Origin: Marivita sp.
GTDB taxonomy: Bacteria > Pseudomonadota > Alphaproteobacteria > Rhodobacterales > Rhodobacteraceae
NCBI RefSeq assembly: GCF_017643905.1
Contig: NZ_JAEPMO010000029.1
Location: 1 to 34,677, forward strand
Length of the DNA stretch: 34,677 nt
Reading direction: 5' to 3'
This document shows positions 1 to 8,912 of this stretch, in pieces (position 1 is the stretch's first letter; each line of letters opens with the position of its first letter). Both the position numbers and the translations under genes were made by a program. The notes below the pieces were generated by a model. The model was not told the origin of the DNA and ran no database searches. It was given only the letters and a program-made list of their open reading frames with translations.

Positions 1-770
1 TCCCGCAGCTTGATCTGTCTGCGGGATGGGACGGTCTGAGAACGTTCTTTTCCGAATTGGATTTTGAGAACTTCTGGTTCCTGACCACCGACGATCTTTA
101 CTGGAAAGCCTATCTCAGCTCGCTCCAGATCGCGCTCACCTCAACAGTGATGACGCTGATTGTCGGCTATCCGATTGCCTATGCCATGGCACGCTCCGCC
201 CCCGAATGGCGCCCGACGCTGCTGATGCTGGTGATCCTGCCCTTCTGGACCAGCTTCCTGATCAGGGTCTACGCGTGGATGGGGATCCTGTCGAACGAAG
301 GCCTGCTGAACCAGTTCCTGCTCTGGCTTGGCGTAATCAACGAACCACTGACGATCCTGAACACCAACACCGCCGTCTATATCGGCATCGTCTACACCTA
401 CCTGCCCTTCATGATCCTGCCGATCTATTCGGCATTGGAACGCTTGGATGACAGCCTACTCGAGGCCGCAGAAGACTTGGGCTGTTCGCGCCTCAGCGCC
501 TTCTGGCTGGTGACAATCCCGCTGTCAAAGAACGGTATCATCGCGGGCTGTTTCCTTGTCTTCATCCCGGTGATCGGCGAGTTCGTGATCCCGTCGCTGC
601 TGGGTGGTTCGGGCACGTTGATGATCGGTAAAGTGCTGTGGGAGGAGTTCTTCTCCAACCGCGACTGGCCCGTGGCCTCGGCGGTGGCAGTGATCCTGCT
701 CTTGATCCTCGTGATCCCGATCATCCTGTTCCAGCGCAACGAGCAAAAACAGCGGGAGGCCGAAGGATGA
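1..770 (+). CDS. potH: Polyamine-type ABC transporter permease, PotH-like (5' end outside window)
   Basis: Inner-membrane permease of a spermidine/putrescine-type ABC importer. The frame is open from base 3 to the TGA at 768-770, with no stop before the TTG at 57, so the gene very likely begins upstream of the window; 255 residues are visible. Several hydrophobic segments alternate with short loops. The cytoplasmic EAA loop that docks on the ATPase is clear (LLEAAEDLGCSRLSAFWLVTIPLS region, about bases 455-530). It overlaps the next permease by ATGA, so the two are translationally coupled, as in pot operons. The ATPase and binding protein are probably upstream. Substrate is inferred from family resemblance and the amine oxidase downstream; putrescine, spermidine or another polyamine are all possible. 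Confidence 0.85.
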   Translation, partial: PQLDLSAGWDGLRTFFSELDFENFWFLTTDDLYWKAYLSSLQIALTSTVMTLIVGYPIAYAMARSAPEWRPTLLMLVILPFWTSFLIRVYAWMGILSNEGLLNQFLLWLGVINEPLTILNTNTAVYIGIVYTYLPFMILPIYSALERLDDSLLEAAEDLGCSRLSAFWLVTIPLSKNGIIAGCFLVFIPVIGEFVIPSLLGGSGTLMIGKVLWEEFFSNRDWPVASAVAVILLLILVIPIILFQRNEQKQREAEG

Positions 771-1585
771 GACGGTTTTCCTGGTTCAACGCAACAGCGC
801 TCACGCTGGGCTTTGCGTTCCTCTACATCCCGATGATCATCCTTGTGGTGTACAGCTTCAACGCGTCCAAGCTTGTGACGGTCTGGGCGGGGTTCTCGAC
901 CCAGTGGTACGGCGAACTGATCCGCAACGAGGAATTCCTGAACGCAGCCTGGGTCACAATCAAGGTTGCGGTGATGAGTTCGACCATCGCCACGATCTTG
1001 GGAACGATGGCCGCTTATGTTCTGGTCCGTGGGGGCCGCTTTGGAGGCCGCACGCTGTTTTCCGGTATGATCTATGCACCCCTCGTGATGCCCGAGGTGA
1101 TCACCGGTTTGTCGCTCCTGCTACTGTTCATCGGTATCGGGCTGGATCGGGGTGTCCTGACAATCGTCCTTGCCCACACCACGTTCTCCATGTGCTACGT
1201 GTCGGTCGTCGTGTCGTCGCGCCTTGTCACCTTTGACAAATCTCTGGAAGAGGCGGCGCTGGATCTCGGCTGTTCTCCATTTGAGGCGTTCCGCTTGGTA
1301 ACGCTGCCAATCATCGCACCTGCCGTAATCTCTGGCTGGCTCTTGGCCTTCACCCTGTCGCTGGACGACCTCGTGATTGCGAGCTTCACCACCGGCCCGT
1401 CGGCCACCACCCTGCCGATCAAGATATTCTCGGCCGTCCGCCTCGGCGTCAGCCCGGAAATCAACGCGCTTTCAACCATTATGATCGCGATTGTCACCAT
1501 CGGTGTGATCACCGCGTCACTCATCACGAAACAGGCCGCTGTCCGGCAGGCCCGAGACGAGCGCATGGCCGAACGCCCTGCATGA
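767..1585 (+). CDS. potI: Polyamine-type ABC transporter permease, PotI-like
   Basis: Second inner-membrane permease of the same importer, 272 residues. The ATG at 767 lies in an ATGA overlap with the upstream permease stop and gives the expected start, a short basic MRRFSWFN followed by a hydrophobic helix; a longer open frame back to 638 runs inside potH and is not used. The EAA loop is present (LEEAALDLGCSPFEAFRLVTLP), followed by a segment rich in SLDDLVIASF, typical of PotI/YdcV proteins. The 3' end overlaps the oxidoreductase start at 1582 by ATGA, so three genes form a coupled operon. Transport direction is import. Exact substrate is not visible. Confidence 0.88.
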   Translation: MRRFSWFNATALTLGFAFLYIPMIILVVYSFNASKLVTVWAGFSTQWYGELIRNEEFLNAAWVTIKVAVMSSTIATILGTMAAYVLVRGGRFGGRTLFSGMIYAPLVMPEVITGLSLLLLFIGIGLDRGVLTIVLAHTTFSMCYVSVVVSSRLVTFDKSLEEAALDLGCSPFEAFRLVTLPIIAPAVISGWLLAFTLSLDDLVIASFTTGPSATTLPIKIFSAVRLGVSPEINALSTIMIAIVTIGVITASLITKQAAVRQARDERMAERPA

Positions 1586-2904
1586 GGCGCATCTACGAAG
1601 CGGCGGCCTATCGCACGCCTGACACCTGCTGGTGGCGTGATACCGCGCCCCCTTTGGCCCAAGCACAGATTGACGGCGACCACAGAACCGAGGTCGCCAT
1701 CATCGGCGGCGGCTTTACCGGGCTGAACGCGGCATTGACCTTGGCAAACGCGGGTGTCGAGACAACTGTCATTGATGCCGAACAGCCCGGCTGGGGCGCG
1801 TCCGGACGCAATGGGGGCTTTTGCTGCCTTGGCGGCTCGAAACTCGGCAGCACGCTGCTCGCACAGCGCTTCGGCAGTGATCAGCGCAACGCGTGGCACA
1901 AGGCCGAACGCGCCGCGGTAGACCATGTGGACGCACTTCTGTCGGACCACCAGGTTGACGCAGACCGCCATTCCGACGGCGAAACGCTCTTGGCGCATTC
2001 GCCCAAGGCCATGCGGGACCTGCGGGCCAGCGCAGACGATGCCAAGGCAATGTACGGTGTGACGCCCGAGATCATCCTTGCCGAAGAACTCCGCCAGCGC
2101 GGCCTCGGTGGTGCGTTTCATGGCGGTATCACCACGCCTATCGGCTTTGCTCTGAATCCGGCCAAGTATCACGCAGGATTGGCGCGCGCCGCGCAATCCG
2201 GCGGTGCACGTCTGTTCGGGAAAACCCCGGCACAGTCGATCACACGAACTGGCGCGTCATGGCGCGTGGCCACACCCACCGGGACAATCACCGCCGACAA
2301 GGTCATCCTCGCCACCAATGGCTACTCCTCCGAGGATATCCCCGACTGGCTCCGCGCCCGCTACCTTCCTGTGCAATCCACGATCATCGTCACCCGCCCG
2401 ATCACCCAAAGCGAGCAAGCCCATCAGGGCTGGACAAGCCTTCAGATGTGCTATGACAGCCGCATCCTGCTGCACTATTTCCGCCTGATGCCCGACGGGC
2501 GCTTCCTCTTCGGCATGCGCGGCGGATTGCGGGCAACACCCGATGCCGAGGCCCGTCTGTCACGTAAAATCCGCGCAGACTTTCACGCGCTCTTCCCCGA
2601 ATGGCGGAATATCGAGATCACCCATGAATGGTCCGGTCTTGTCTGCCTGATGCGCCGTCTCACCCCGTTTGCCGGTCCTGTCCCCGACCACCCCGGTCTC
2701 TTTGCAGCCATGGGCTATCACGGCAACGGCGTGGCCATGGGAAGCTATCTGGGTGCGCGATTGGCTGACACTGTGATTGGCCGTCCACACCGCCATCCGT
2801 TTCCCGCGTTTCTCTCGGCCCCACCGGAACGTTTCCCATTGGGGTCGTTGCGCCGTTTGTTGCTGGCACCCGCCTACGCCGCAGCCGCGTTGTTCGACCG
2901 GTAA
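1582..2904 (+). CDS. FAD-dependent oxidoreductase, DAO family (PuuB/OrdL-like amine oxidase)
   Basis: Flavoprotein of the D-amino-acid-oxidase fold, 440 residues. The dinucleotide-binding glycine motif GGGFTG sits at residues 42-47 inside [18 protein letters not shown], with an acidic residue near the end of strand 2 (VIDAE) and the [11 protein letters not shown] motif typical of gamma-glutamylputrescine oxidase and related OrdL proteins. The C-terminal [14 protein letters not shown] segment is the second FAD-contact region. It overlaps potI by ATGA, so it is translated with the polyamine permeases; oxidation of an imported polyamine or its gamma-glutamyl derivative is the likely role. No puuA, puuC or puuD homolog follows, so the pathway assignment is inference; it could act on another secondary amine. 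Confidence 0.82.
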   Translation: MRRIYEAAAYRTPDTCWWRDTAPPLAQAQIDGDHRTEVAIIGGGFTGLNAALTLANAGVETTVIDAEQPGWGASGRNGGFCCLGGSKLGSTLLAQRFGSDQRNAWHKAERAAVDHVDALLSDHQVDADRHSDGETLLAHSPKAMRDLRASADDAKAMYGVTPEIILAEELRQRGLGGAFHGGITTPIGFALNPAKYHAGLARAAQSGGARLFGKTPAQSITRTGASWRVATPTGTITADKVILATNGYSSEDIPDWLRARYLPVQSTIIVTRPITQSEQAHQGWTSLQMCYDSRILLHYFRLMPDGRFLFGMRGGLRATPDAEARLSRKIRADFHALFPEWRNIEITHEWSGLVCLMRRLTPFAGPVPDHPGLFAAMGYHGNGVAMGSYLGARLADTVIGRPHRHPFPAFLSAPPERFPLGSLRRLLLAPAYAAAALFDR

Positions 2905-2905
2905 G

Positions 2906-2997
2906 GCCGCCTTTCGAAAGGCGGCAGACACGCGGTTTCCCAACCGCGTCTCAAGCGCGTCCGAACGCGCTTGCACCAAGCCATTTCGAAATGGCTT
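2906..2997. repeat. Four hairpins in series between the amine oxidase and ilvD
   Basis: Starting one base after the oxidase region stop at 2902-2904 there are four back-to-back inverted repeats. They are 2906-2925 (10-bp arms GCCGCCTTTC/GAAAGGCGGC), 2930-2949 (ACGCGGTT, loop TCCC, AACCGCGT), 2952-2973 (CAAGCGCGT, loop CCGA, ACGCGCTTG) and 2978-2997 (AAGCCATTTC/GAAATGGCTT). All arms match perfectly but the four sequences differ, so these are not copies of one repeat. No T-tract follows. They may act as a transcript-end or RNA-stabilising structure, or as a protein-binding array. Confidence 0.85.
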
Positions 2998-3074
2998 ACG
3001 CCCCGTCCAATCTCTTGTGCCATTCTCCCCTGTTCGCTATTCCGGTGCGAACAAGGATTTCAGGGAGGAGCGTC

Positions 3075-4838
3075 ATGCTCAAGCGTCCATTCGACAAGTC
3101 GAAACTGCCCAGCCGTCATGTGACCGAAGGTCCCGAACGTGCGCCGCACCGGTCCTATTACTATGCGATGGGCATGACCGAGGAGGAAATCCACCAGCCT
3201 CTGGTTGGCGTCGCCACCTGCTGGAACGAAGCCGCACCCTGCAACATCGCGCTGAACCGTCAGGCGCAGGCCGTGAAGATGGGTGTGAAACAGGCGATGG
3301 GCACCCCGCGCGAATTCACCACGATCACCGTGACCGACGGCATCGCAATGGGCCATGAAGGCATGCGCTCGTCGCTCGCCTCGCGCGAGGCGATTGCCGA
3401 CACGGTCGAGCTCACGATGCGCGGCCATTCTTATGATGCGGTCGTCGGCCTTGCCGGCTGCGACAAATCCCTGCCCGGCATGATGATGGCAATGGTGCGC
3501 CTCAATGTGCCTTCCGTCTTCATCTACGGCGGATCGATCCTGCCGGGCCGTGCCCCGCAGGTCGAAGAAATCCCCGCTGACTTCCGGTCCCGCGATCTGA
3601 CCGTTCAGGACATGTTCGAAGCGGTTGGCCGTCACCAGAACAACGAGATGTCGGACAAGGCGCTCGATATGCTCGAACGCGTCGCATGTCCGTCCGCCGG
3701 TGCCTGTGGTGGCCAGTTCACCGCCAACACCATGGCCTGCGTGTCCGAGGCCATCGGCCTCGCGCTCTTCAACTCTTCCGGCATGCCTGCACCCTACGAA
3801 TCCCGCGACGCCTATGGTGAAGCATCGGGCCGCGCGGTGATGGATCTCATCGAACAGAACATCAAGGCACGTGACATCGTTACCCGCAAGGCGCTGGAAA
3901 ACGCCGCCCGCGTGGTGGCGTGTACAGGCGGCTCGACCAACGCAGGCCTGCACCTGCCCGCCATCGCCCATGAGGCCGGGATCGAGTTCTTCCTTGAAGA
4001 CGTCTGCGAGATCTTCCGCGACACGCCCTATTTCGTCAACCTCAAGCCGGGCGGCGCTTATGTAGCGAAGGACCTTTACGATGCAGGCGGCATCCCTGTG
4101 GTGATGAAGGAACTGCGCAAGGCAGGCCTGATCCACGAGGATTGCGTCACCGCGTCCACCCGCACCATCGGCGAGGAGCTTGACCGCATCGAGCGCGAAG
4201 CAGACGGCAAGGTGATTTACCCGATCGAAACCCCGATCACCAAGACCGGTGGCGTGGTCGGCCTCAAAGGCAACCTGGCCCCTGAAGGCGCTATCGTGAA
4301 AGTCGCAGGCATCAAGGCCGAAGATCAGGTCTTCACCGGCCCCGCACGCGTGTTCGAATGCGAAGAAGACGCCTTTGCCGCCGTAAAAGCACGCGAGTAC
4401 AAGGAAGGCGAAGTCATCGTTATCCGCAACGAAGGCCCGGCAGGCGGCCCCGGCATGCGCGAGATGCTGTCCACCACTGCTGCGCTGTCCGGTCAGGGCA
4501 TGGGCAAGAAGGTTGCGCTCATCACAGACGGGCGTTTCTCTGGCGCGACCCGCGGCTTCTGTGTGGGTCACGTCGGGCCTGAAGCGGCGCAGGGAGGTCC
4601 CATCGCGCTGCTCAAGAATGGCGACATGATCACCATCGACGCGGTCAACGGGGCGCTCACTGTCGATCTGTCGGACGAGGAACTGGCCCAGCGCAAGGCG
4701 GATTGGGCCGGCCCGCGCGAGACGATCTACACCTCTGGCGCGATCTGGAAATTCGCCAAGCTGGTTGGCCCGACCTACAAGGGTGCGGTCACCCATCCGG
4801 GCGCCGAAGGCGAAAAACACGTTTATTCGGATCTTTGA
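3075..4838 (+). CDS. ilvD: Dihydroxy-acid dehydratase
   Basis: Catalyses dehydration of 2,3-dihydroxy-3-methyl(pent)anoate in valine, isoleucine and leucine synthesis; cytoplasmic Fe-S enzyme. The ATG at 3075 follows a clean GGGAGGAG ribosome site at 3063-3070 and gives 587 residues, in the usual range; the frame stays open further upstream but runs into the hairpin cluster. Conserved cysteine contexts are visible: C49/C56 in the CWNEAAPC motif, C129 in [11 protein letters not shown], and C205/C211 in [17 protein letters not shown]. Which of these ligate the cluster cannot be decided by eye. The C-terminal [19 protein letters not shown] motif is diagnostic of the IlvD/Edd family, and the overall match favours IlvD over phosphogluconate dehydratase. 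The stop overlaps the TTG start of the next gene. Confidence 0.95.
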   Translation: MLKRPFDKSKLPSRHVTEGPERAPHRSYYYAMGMTEEEIHQPLVGVATCWNEAAPCNIALNRQAQAVKMGVKQAMGTPREFTTITVTDGIAMGHEGMRSSLASREAIADTVELTMRGHSYDAVVGLAGCDKSLPGMMMAMVRLNVPSVFIYGGSILPGRAPQVEEIPADFRSRDLTVQDMFEAVGRHQNNEMSDKALDMLERVACPSAGACGGQFTANTMACVSEAIGLALFNSSGMPAPYESRDAYGEASGRAVMDLIEQNIKARDIVTRKALENAARVVACTGGSTNAGLHLPAIAHEAGIEFFLEDVCEIFRDTPYFVNLKPGGAYVAKDLYDAGGIPVVMKELRKAGLIHEDCVTASTRTIGEELDRIEREADGKVIYPIETPITKTGGVVGLKGNLAPEGAIVKVAGIKAEDQVFTGPARVFECEEDAFAAVKAREYKEGEVIVIRNEGPAGGPGMREMLSTTAALSGQGMGKKVALITDGRFSGATRGFCVGHVGPEAAQGGPIALLKNGDMITIDAVNGALTVDLSDEELAQRKADWAGPRETIYTSGAIWKFAKLVGPTYKGAVTHPGAEGEKHVYSDL

Positions 4839-5524
4839 TCAGCGCACGTATCTCCCTCTATGCCGCGCTCTTGGGCGCGGCATATCTGACCGGATGCGCT
4901 GAGACCGGCACATTCGGACGTATGTCATTGCTCCAAACCGACAGCTCCGACGGCGCAGACTTGATGACCATGGCCCGGCTTGCACGGGGCGACATCATCG
5001 TCAAAGGGCCGGACGGCTACTGTATTGACCCGACCACGCTGAAAAACACCTCGGCAGGCGGATTTGCGGCCATCGCAAGCTGCAACATCATGTCGGGCGG
5101 GCAAGACGGCCCCATCGTTGAACCAGCTCTGATGACAGTTACGGTCAGCCCCGCACCTGGCGCGGCGCCGAGCCCCGAAGAACTCGCCGAGGCGCTAGGT
5201 ACACAACTTTTGCAAAGCCGCGAACTCAGCGCACTTGCCGCGGGGCAAATGGCCACCGGTGGCGAAACTGCTTTTGTCGGCAGCGATCCCAACCATTGGC
5301 GTGGGGCCTTCGTGATCGGGCCGCATTTGATCGGCGTGACACTTTATGCGCCCAAAGACAGCCCCCTCCTTGGCACACAAGGGGCCGCGTTCCTGAATAC
5401 GGTTTCTTCAACCATTCGTGCTAATTCGCTTCGGGACACACCCGAAAGTGCAGAACAGTCGCAATCGACAGTTGATCCACTTGCCGCGCGACTTGGCCGT
5501 TTATTTGCAAGCAGCGATCTGTAA
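4835..5524 (+). CDS. Putative lipoprotein of unknown function
   Basis: Predicted outer- or inner-membrane lipoprotein, 229 residues. I place the start at TTG 4835, which overlaps the ilvD stop (TTGA); it yields a short basic N-terminus, a hydrophobic stretch and a lipobox LTGC with the acceptor Cys at residue 21. Earlier in-frame positions lie inside ilvD. The mature part has no family I recognise; it holds an acidic/Ser-rich segment, a [17 protein letters not shown] stretch and a [27 protein letters not shown] core that may be a beta-rich domain. Coupling to ilvD by stop/start overlap suggests co-translation, but no functional link to branched-chain amino acid synthesis is evident. Confidence 0.7.
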   Translation: MISARISLYAALLGAAYLTGCAETGTFGRMSLLQTDSSDGADLMTMARLARGDIIVKGPDGYCIDPTTLKNTSAGGFAAIASCNIMSGGQDGPIVEPALMTVTVSPAPGAAPSPEELAEALGTQLLQSRELSALAAGQMATGGETAFVGSDPNHWRGAFVIGPHLIGVTLYAPKDSPLLGTQGAAFLNTVSSTIRANSLRDTPESAEQSQSTVDPLAARLGRLFASSDL

Positions 5525-5586
5525 TATGGTCGCCAACCGGAACGAACCAGTGACGGACAAAGGGCATCATCAGGGGCGAGCAGCTC

Positions 5587-6360
5587 ATGACGGAAATGAA
5601 ACCCGGTCTTCTTGATCGTGTGATCGAGCAATCTGCGCTCCGGCGGTTCCGCCGCTGGGCCGAAACGGCACGCAAGGCAGACCTGCGCGATCTGCGCCGC
5701 AACCGGGCCGCAGCGCGGCGGTTGAAGTATTTTCTGGATGAATTGCTGCATATTGCAGACGACCGCCTCGCACTTCCCGTTCTTGGAAACCAGTCCGTTC
5801 CAATCCCCTTTGATGCAGACTGGTCTTGGCGACCCGAAATCTGGTGCGGGCCGTTGCCAGTGCAAGGCATCTCCTCGGTCGAGAACAAATCCATGCTAGG
5901 TCGCGAGGTCACGCTTTTCCACGATTGCAATCAGTCCGAACTCACCTTGCGCCAGTTGCGCAACAACAGCGCCGATGATCTGGCGGCCTACGGTCTGCGC
6001 CGCGATGTGTTCCGCTTTGACGGCTCGTACCTGTCACTTGTGATCGACCTTCCCGCAAGCGCGACGGCAGACCTCAAACGCAGGCACCTGATCCGCTGCG
6101 ACCTGATCGTCGAACTGGAACGCCCGCTGGAAATCTTTGCCCGCCTGAATATTCAGCACGGGCCGAACACCGAACAGATCGTCCGCGAACTGCCCCGGAA
6201 CGATCGCGAACTCGCAGTGGAATTCGACCTTGCCTATACAAAGCTGAATGAAAAGCGCGTCGAAAAGGTCTGGATTGATCTGATCTTTGAAAATCCCGAA
6301 ATGAGCCAGGTGATCCTGCGCGACCTGTTCTTCAGCCGTCGCCCCCGTGCCGAGATGTGA
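5587..6360 (+). CDS. Conserved roseobacter-type protein, DUF6478-like
   Basis: A 257-residue soluble protein with no signal peptide. The N-terminal 60 residues are strongly basic and probably helical (RRFRRWAETARKADLRDLRRNRAAARR), followed by a mixed beta-rich region with WSWRPEIWCGPLP, DGSYLSLVIDLP and HLIRCDLIVELERPLEIFARLNIQHGPN segments. I connect it with the DUF6478 family of Rhodobacteraceae from memory, not by search. The next gene starts nine bases after its stop with a GAGGA site overlapping the stop, so the two are co-transcribed. The pattern of binding-domain-like strands hints at a carbohydrate or surface-related role, but no active site is visible and no function should be assigned. 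Confidence 0.72.
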   Translation: MTEMKPGLLDRVIEQSALRRFRRWAETARKADLRDLRRNRAAARRLKYFLDELLHIADDRLALPVLGNQSVPIPFDADWSWRPEIWCGPLPVQGISSVENKSMLGREVTLFHDCNQSELTLRQLRNNSADDLAAYGLRRDVFRFDGSYLSLVIDLPASATADLKRRHLIRCDLIVELERPLEIFARLNIQHGPNTEQIVRELPRNDRELAVEFDLAYTKLNEKRVEKVWIDLIFENPEMSQVILRDLFFSRRPRAEM

Positions 6361-6369
6361 GGACCGATC

Positions 6370-6747
6370 ATGACCGCGTATTCCATGTCCAAAGCCCGTT
6401 TCTTCGAAGGCGTCTGGGAAGGTGTGATCGCCGGCGACACCGACGACAGCCCCACCCCAAAGGTCGATGTCCGTGTGCATGACAAATCCATCGCGAACGT
6501 GTCTCTCGAACCTCTTCCCGATCCGGGCTCCTGGCTGCTCAAGGTGCTGGTGCCCGCGAACCTGCTGGCGGACGGCGTACATACTTTCATGATCTCGGAA
6601 TCGTCGCTTGGTCAGGCGCTTGGCAGTTTTTCGATCATCGCAGGCGATGCCGCAGGCGAAGACATCCGGGCCGAGATGTCCCTGCTCCGCGCCGAACTGG
6701 ACATGCTCAAGCGATCCTTCCGCAGGCATTGCCGCGAAACCGCATAA
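6370..6747 (+). CDS. Small conserved hypothetical protein paired with the DUF6478-like gene
   Basis: A 125-residue acidic protein. The ATG at 6370 follows the GAGGA at about 6359-6363, ten bases away, and is the natural start. Residues 1-90 read as beta-rich (FFEGVWEGVIAG, PKVDVRVHDKSI, WLLKVLVPANLLADGVHTFMI). The last 30 residues form a predicted amphipathic coiled-coil-like helix (EDIRAEMSLLRAELDMLKRSFRRH), suggesting oligomerisation or partner contact. It ends 23 bases from the convergent APC-type gene. Function unknown; the arrangement directly behind the DUF6478-like gene suggests the two proteins work together. Confidence 0.68.
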   Translation: MTAYSMSKARFFEGVWEGVIAGDTDDSPTPKVDVRVHDKSIANVSLEPLPDPGSWLLKVLVPANLLADGVHTFMISESSLGQALGSFSIIAGDAAGEDIRAEMSLLRAELDMLKRSFRRHCRETA

Positions 6748-6770
6748 GGCACGGCACAATGTCTGCCTGA

Positions 6771-7961
6771 CTATTCGACGGGCTGCCCGAACAGCGCGAT
6801 CCCTATGCCAAGACATGCCAAAGCGGCAAAGGCGCTTGCTGCTCCGTGCCGACGCTCCGCATACGCCGTGATCGCGGCGATCATCGCCTGAAGCGCGTAA
6901 TACGCCGCAAAAGCACGCGAGGCGTATGAGATGATCTCGAAAATGTTGAAGCTCCATGTCAGGGTCACACCGACCGCGACAAGAAGCGTATAGGCCAGTC
7001 TCGGGGAAACGCGATTGCCACTGATCTCTGCGATCAGGCCACCGGACCCGCTCGTATCCGCCACCGCCGCGCTGAACTGCGCGCTCAGCGCTGCAGCCAC
7101 CAGCAGCACCGGCAGGATTGGCGCAACAATCTGCATCATCCCGATAATTGCAGTTTCATCCAATTCGATGGTTCCGGGAACAAACGCATAGACCAGCAGG
7201 ACGATGTAGACGACGTAGATCACCGCTGACACAATCTGTGCGAGCTTCATCGAACGGATGCGCGTTTTGGCGTCATATGTGTCGCCCAGATAGCGGGAGG
7301 TCTCGAAACCCTGCACAGTGACGATCAAACCAAACACCAGCGTCAACGCAGACCAGCCTGAGACTTGCGCCGGATTTAACAGGATCCCATCGGACCGCAC
7401 CGTTTCTGCAAAATGCACGGCCAACCCGAAAAGAAGGCCTGCGATAATGGTCAGCTTCAATCCGACCGAGACCTGCTCCATCCGTTCCAGTGCGGCAAAG
7501 CCTTTCGTCCATCCAACAAAGAGAATCACGGCAAAAACCGCCGTCGTCAGCACGCGCGTGTCATTCGCAGAGTCGAGCGACGTCAGACTGACACCGAATG
7601 ACCCGAAGAGGTTCAGGTAATAAGCGACGGAGATCACGTAGGCAAAGGCCAACACCACCGACGCCGCTTTTTCGATCCGCTCGACGACCAGACTCCGCGC
7701 CCGACCCATGTCCATGCGGCGGATATTGTACCGGATCGAGGCACCAAACGCATAGGCCACGGCAGTTAACGCCAGCATGACAAGAGGTGCGAACAAGCCG
7801 AAACTCACCTCGAGGATCGGACCAAGCACCAGAAACCCGCTGCCGATGATCGACGCCAGGGGCGTGATCGTTGCCCGCCACAAAGTCGATTTCGCCAGTC
7901 TCGGAGAGGCCAACAAAACGCCTGTCGCAATGACTACCGTCAATATGGCTGCATTCAGCAT
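6771..7961 (-). CDS. APC-superfamily-like integral membrane protein
   Basis: A 396-residue polytopic membrane protein with about eleven hydrophobic segments. The early IIGSGFLVLGPILE segment resembles the TM1 unwound glycine region of amino acid/polyamine/organocation permeases, and the overall length and distribution of helices fit that fold. The start is an ATG at 7961-7959; the upstream ribosome site is weak. It is transcribed alone, convergent with the small protein at 6370 and divergent from the TSUP gene across 136 bp. Substrate cannot be inferred; it could also be a divergent, non-transporting member of the superfamily. Confidence 0.7.
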   Translation of the reverse strand: MLNAAILTVVIATGVLLASPRLAKSTLWRATITPLASIIGSGFLVLGPILEVSFGLFAPLVMLALTAVAYAFGASIRYNIRRMDMGRARSLVVERIEKAASVVLAFAYVISVAYYLNLFGSFGVSLTSLDSANDTRVLTTAVFAVILFVGWTKGFAALERMEQVSVGLKLTIIAGLLFGLAVHFAETVRSDGILLNPAQVSGWSALTLVFGLIVTVQGFETSRYLGDTYDAKTRIRSMKLAQIVSAVIYVVYIVLLVYAFVPGTIELDETAIIGMMQIVAPILPVLLVAAALSAQFSAAVADTSGSGGLIAEISGNRVSPRLAYTLLVAVGVTLTWSFNIFEIISYASRAFAAYYALQAMIAAITAYAERRHGAASAFAALACLGIGIALFGQPVE

Positions 7962-8097
7962 CTGTGCGCCTGACTGTCTTCTGGATGGAGGTCACACTTA
8001 TCGGCACGCCGACCGCACAATCAAGCACTCGCCGCAGAGGCCTTTCATTCCGGCGGTTTCCATGAAACCAGTTGCTGGGAAACGCATGAGGCCTTGA

Positions 8098-8838
8098 GTG
8101 GAATACTGGATCGTCGCTGCACTTGCAGCCTTTCTGATGGGGTTGTCGAAAGGCGGCGTGCCGATGATCGCGATCCTGTCAGTCCCGCTGATGTCGCTCT
8201 TCATGGACCCGGCAATTGCAGCCGGCTTGTTGCTCCCGATCTACATCGTCGCTGACATGTACGCGATATACCTGTTCCGCAAAGCATTCTCTGTGCGCAA
8301 TCTCGTGATCCTTCTGCCCGGCGCGGTTGTCGGAATCCTCATCGGGTTTGCAGCGATATCTTATGTCCCGGGCGATGCGGGTAAGCTCCTGGTGGCCGGG
8401 ATTGGCTTTTATTACCTCGCAACGGCGCTGCACAAACGCCTGTCGAAAACTCCAGTGGCACCGCGTCCTGCGGATGTGCCACGAGGGCTGTTCTGGGGCA
8501 CGATGGCAGGTCTGACCAGCTATATCTCCCATGCCGGAGGGCCGCCTTATCAGGCCTATGTGCTGCCGCAGAAGCTCGACAAGATGGTCTATCTTGGAAC
8601 CAACGCGATCTTTTTCTCGATTGTGAACCTGATCAAAGTCCCTCCCTTCATTATGGCGGGCCAGATCACATGGGACAGCGCCGGACAGGCGATGTGGCTT
8701 GCCCCTTTCGCCCTCGCCGGAGCCTGGAGCGGATCCATGATTTCGCGCGCCCTGCCCGAACGCATCTTTTATATCCTGATCGAGGTTGCTCTGGCTCTGG
8801 TGTCGTTCAAACTGCTCTACGAAGTCTTGGTCGCTTGA
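8098..8838 (+). CDS. TSUP (TauE/SafE) family membrane permease
   Basis: A 246-residue inner-membrane protein of the TauE/SafE (DUF81) family, which exports or imports sulfonates and other small organic anions. GTG at 8098 is the first possible start, since an in-frame TGA lies at 8095-8097; it leads directly into the hydrophobic MEYWIVAALAAFLMGLSKGG, where the GLSKGG motif is characteristic. A second half-motif follows around FWGTMAGLTSYISHAGGPPYQAYVLP, the duplicated TSUP signature (H-x-GGPP). Around eight membrane segments are expected. No neighbouring sulfonate-metabolism gene is present, so the substrate is open. Confidence 0.85.
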   Translation: MEYWIVAALAAFLMGLSKGGVPMIAILSVPLMSLFMDPAIAAGLLLPIYIVADMYAIYLFRKAFSVRNLVILLPGAVVGILIGFAAISYVPGDAGKLLVAGIGFYYLATALHKRLSKTPVAPRPADVPRGLFWGTMAGLTSYISHAGGPPYQAYVLPQKLDKMVYLGTNAIFFSIVNLIKVPPFIMAGQITWDSAGQAMWLAPFALAGAWSGSMISRALPERIFYILIEVALALVSFKLLYEVLVA

Positions 8839-8863
8839 TTGACAGGGCCTTCGGATTGACCTT

Positions 8864-8878
8864 CCCGCACTGTGCGGG
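8864..8878 (+). other. Short GC-rich hairpin between the TSUP and EamA genes
   Basis: CCCGCA (8864-8869), loop CTG, TGCGGG (8873-8878). It sits 26 bases behind the TSUP stop and 35 before the EamA start. No T-tract follows, so a classical intrinsic terminator is not supported; it may be a weak terminator or chance structure. Confidence 0.4.
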
Positions 8879-8912
8879 CAGGTTGTCAGGGTAACCCCGA
8901 CCCGGAGAACCT

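Noticed and set aside
1195-2196. Minus-strand open frame of 333 codons across potI and the amine oxidase
   Set aside because: Both plus-strand genes are clearly coding there; no ribosome site and no recognisable domain.
3060-4820. Open frame of 586 codons on the minus strand opposite ilvD
   Set aside because: It is a full shadow of a well-recognised gene, a common effect of GC-rich codon use; the translation is low-complexity in His/Arg/Ala and matches no family.
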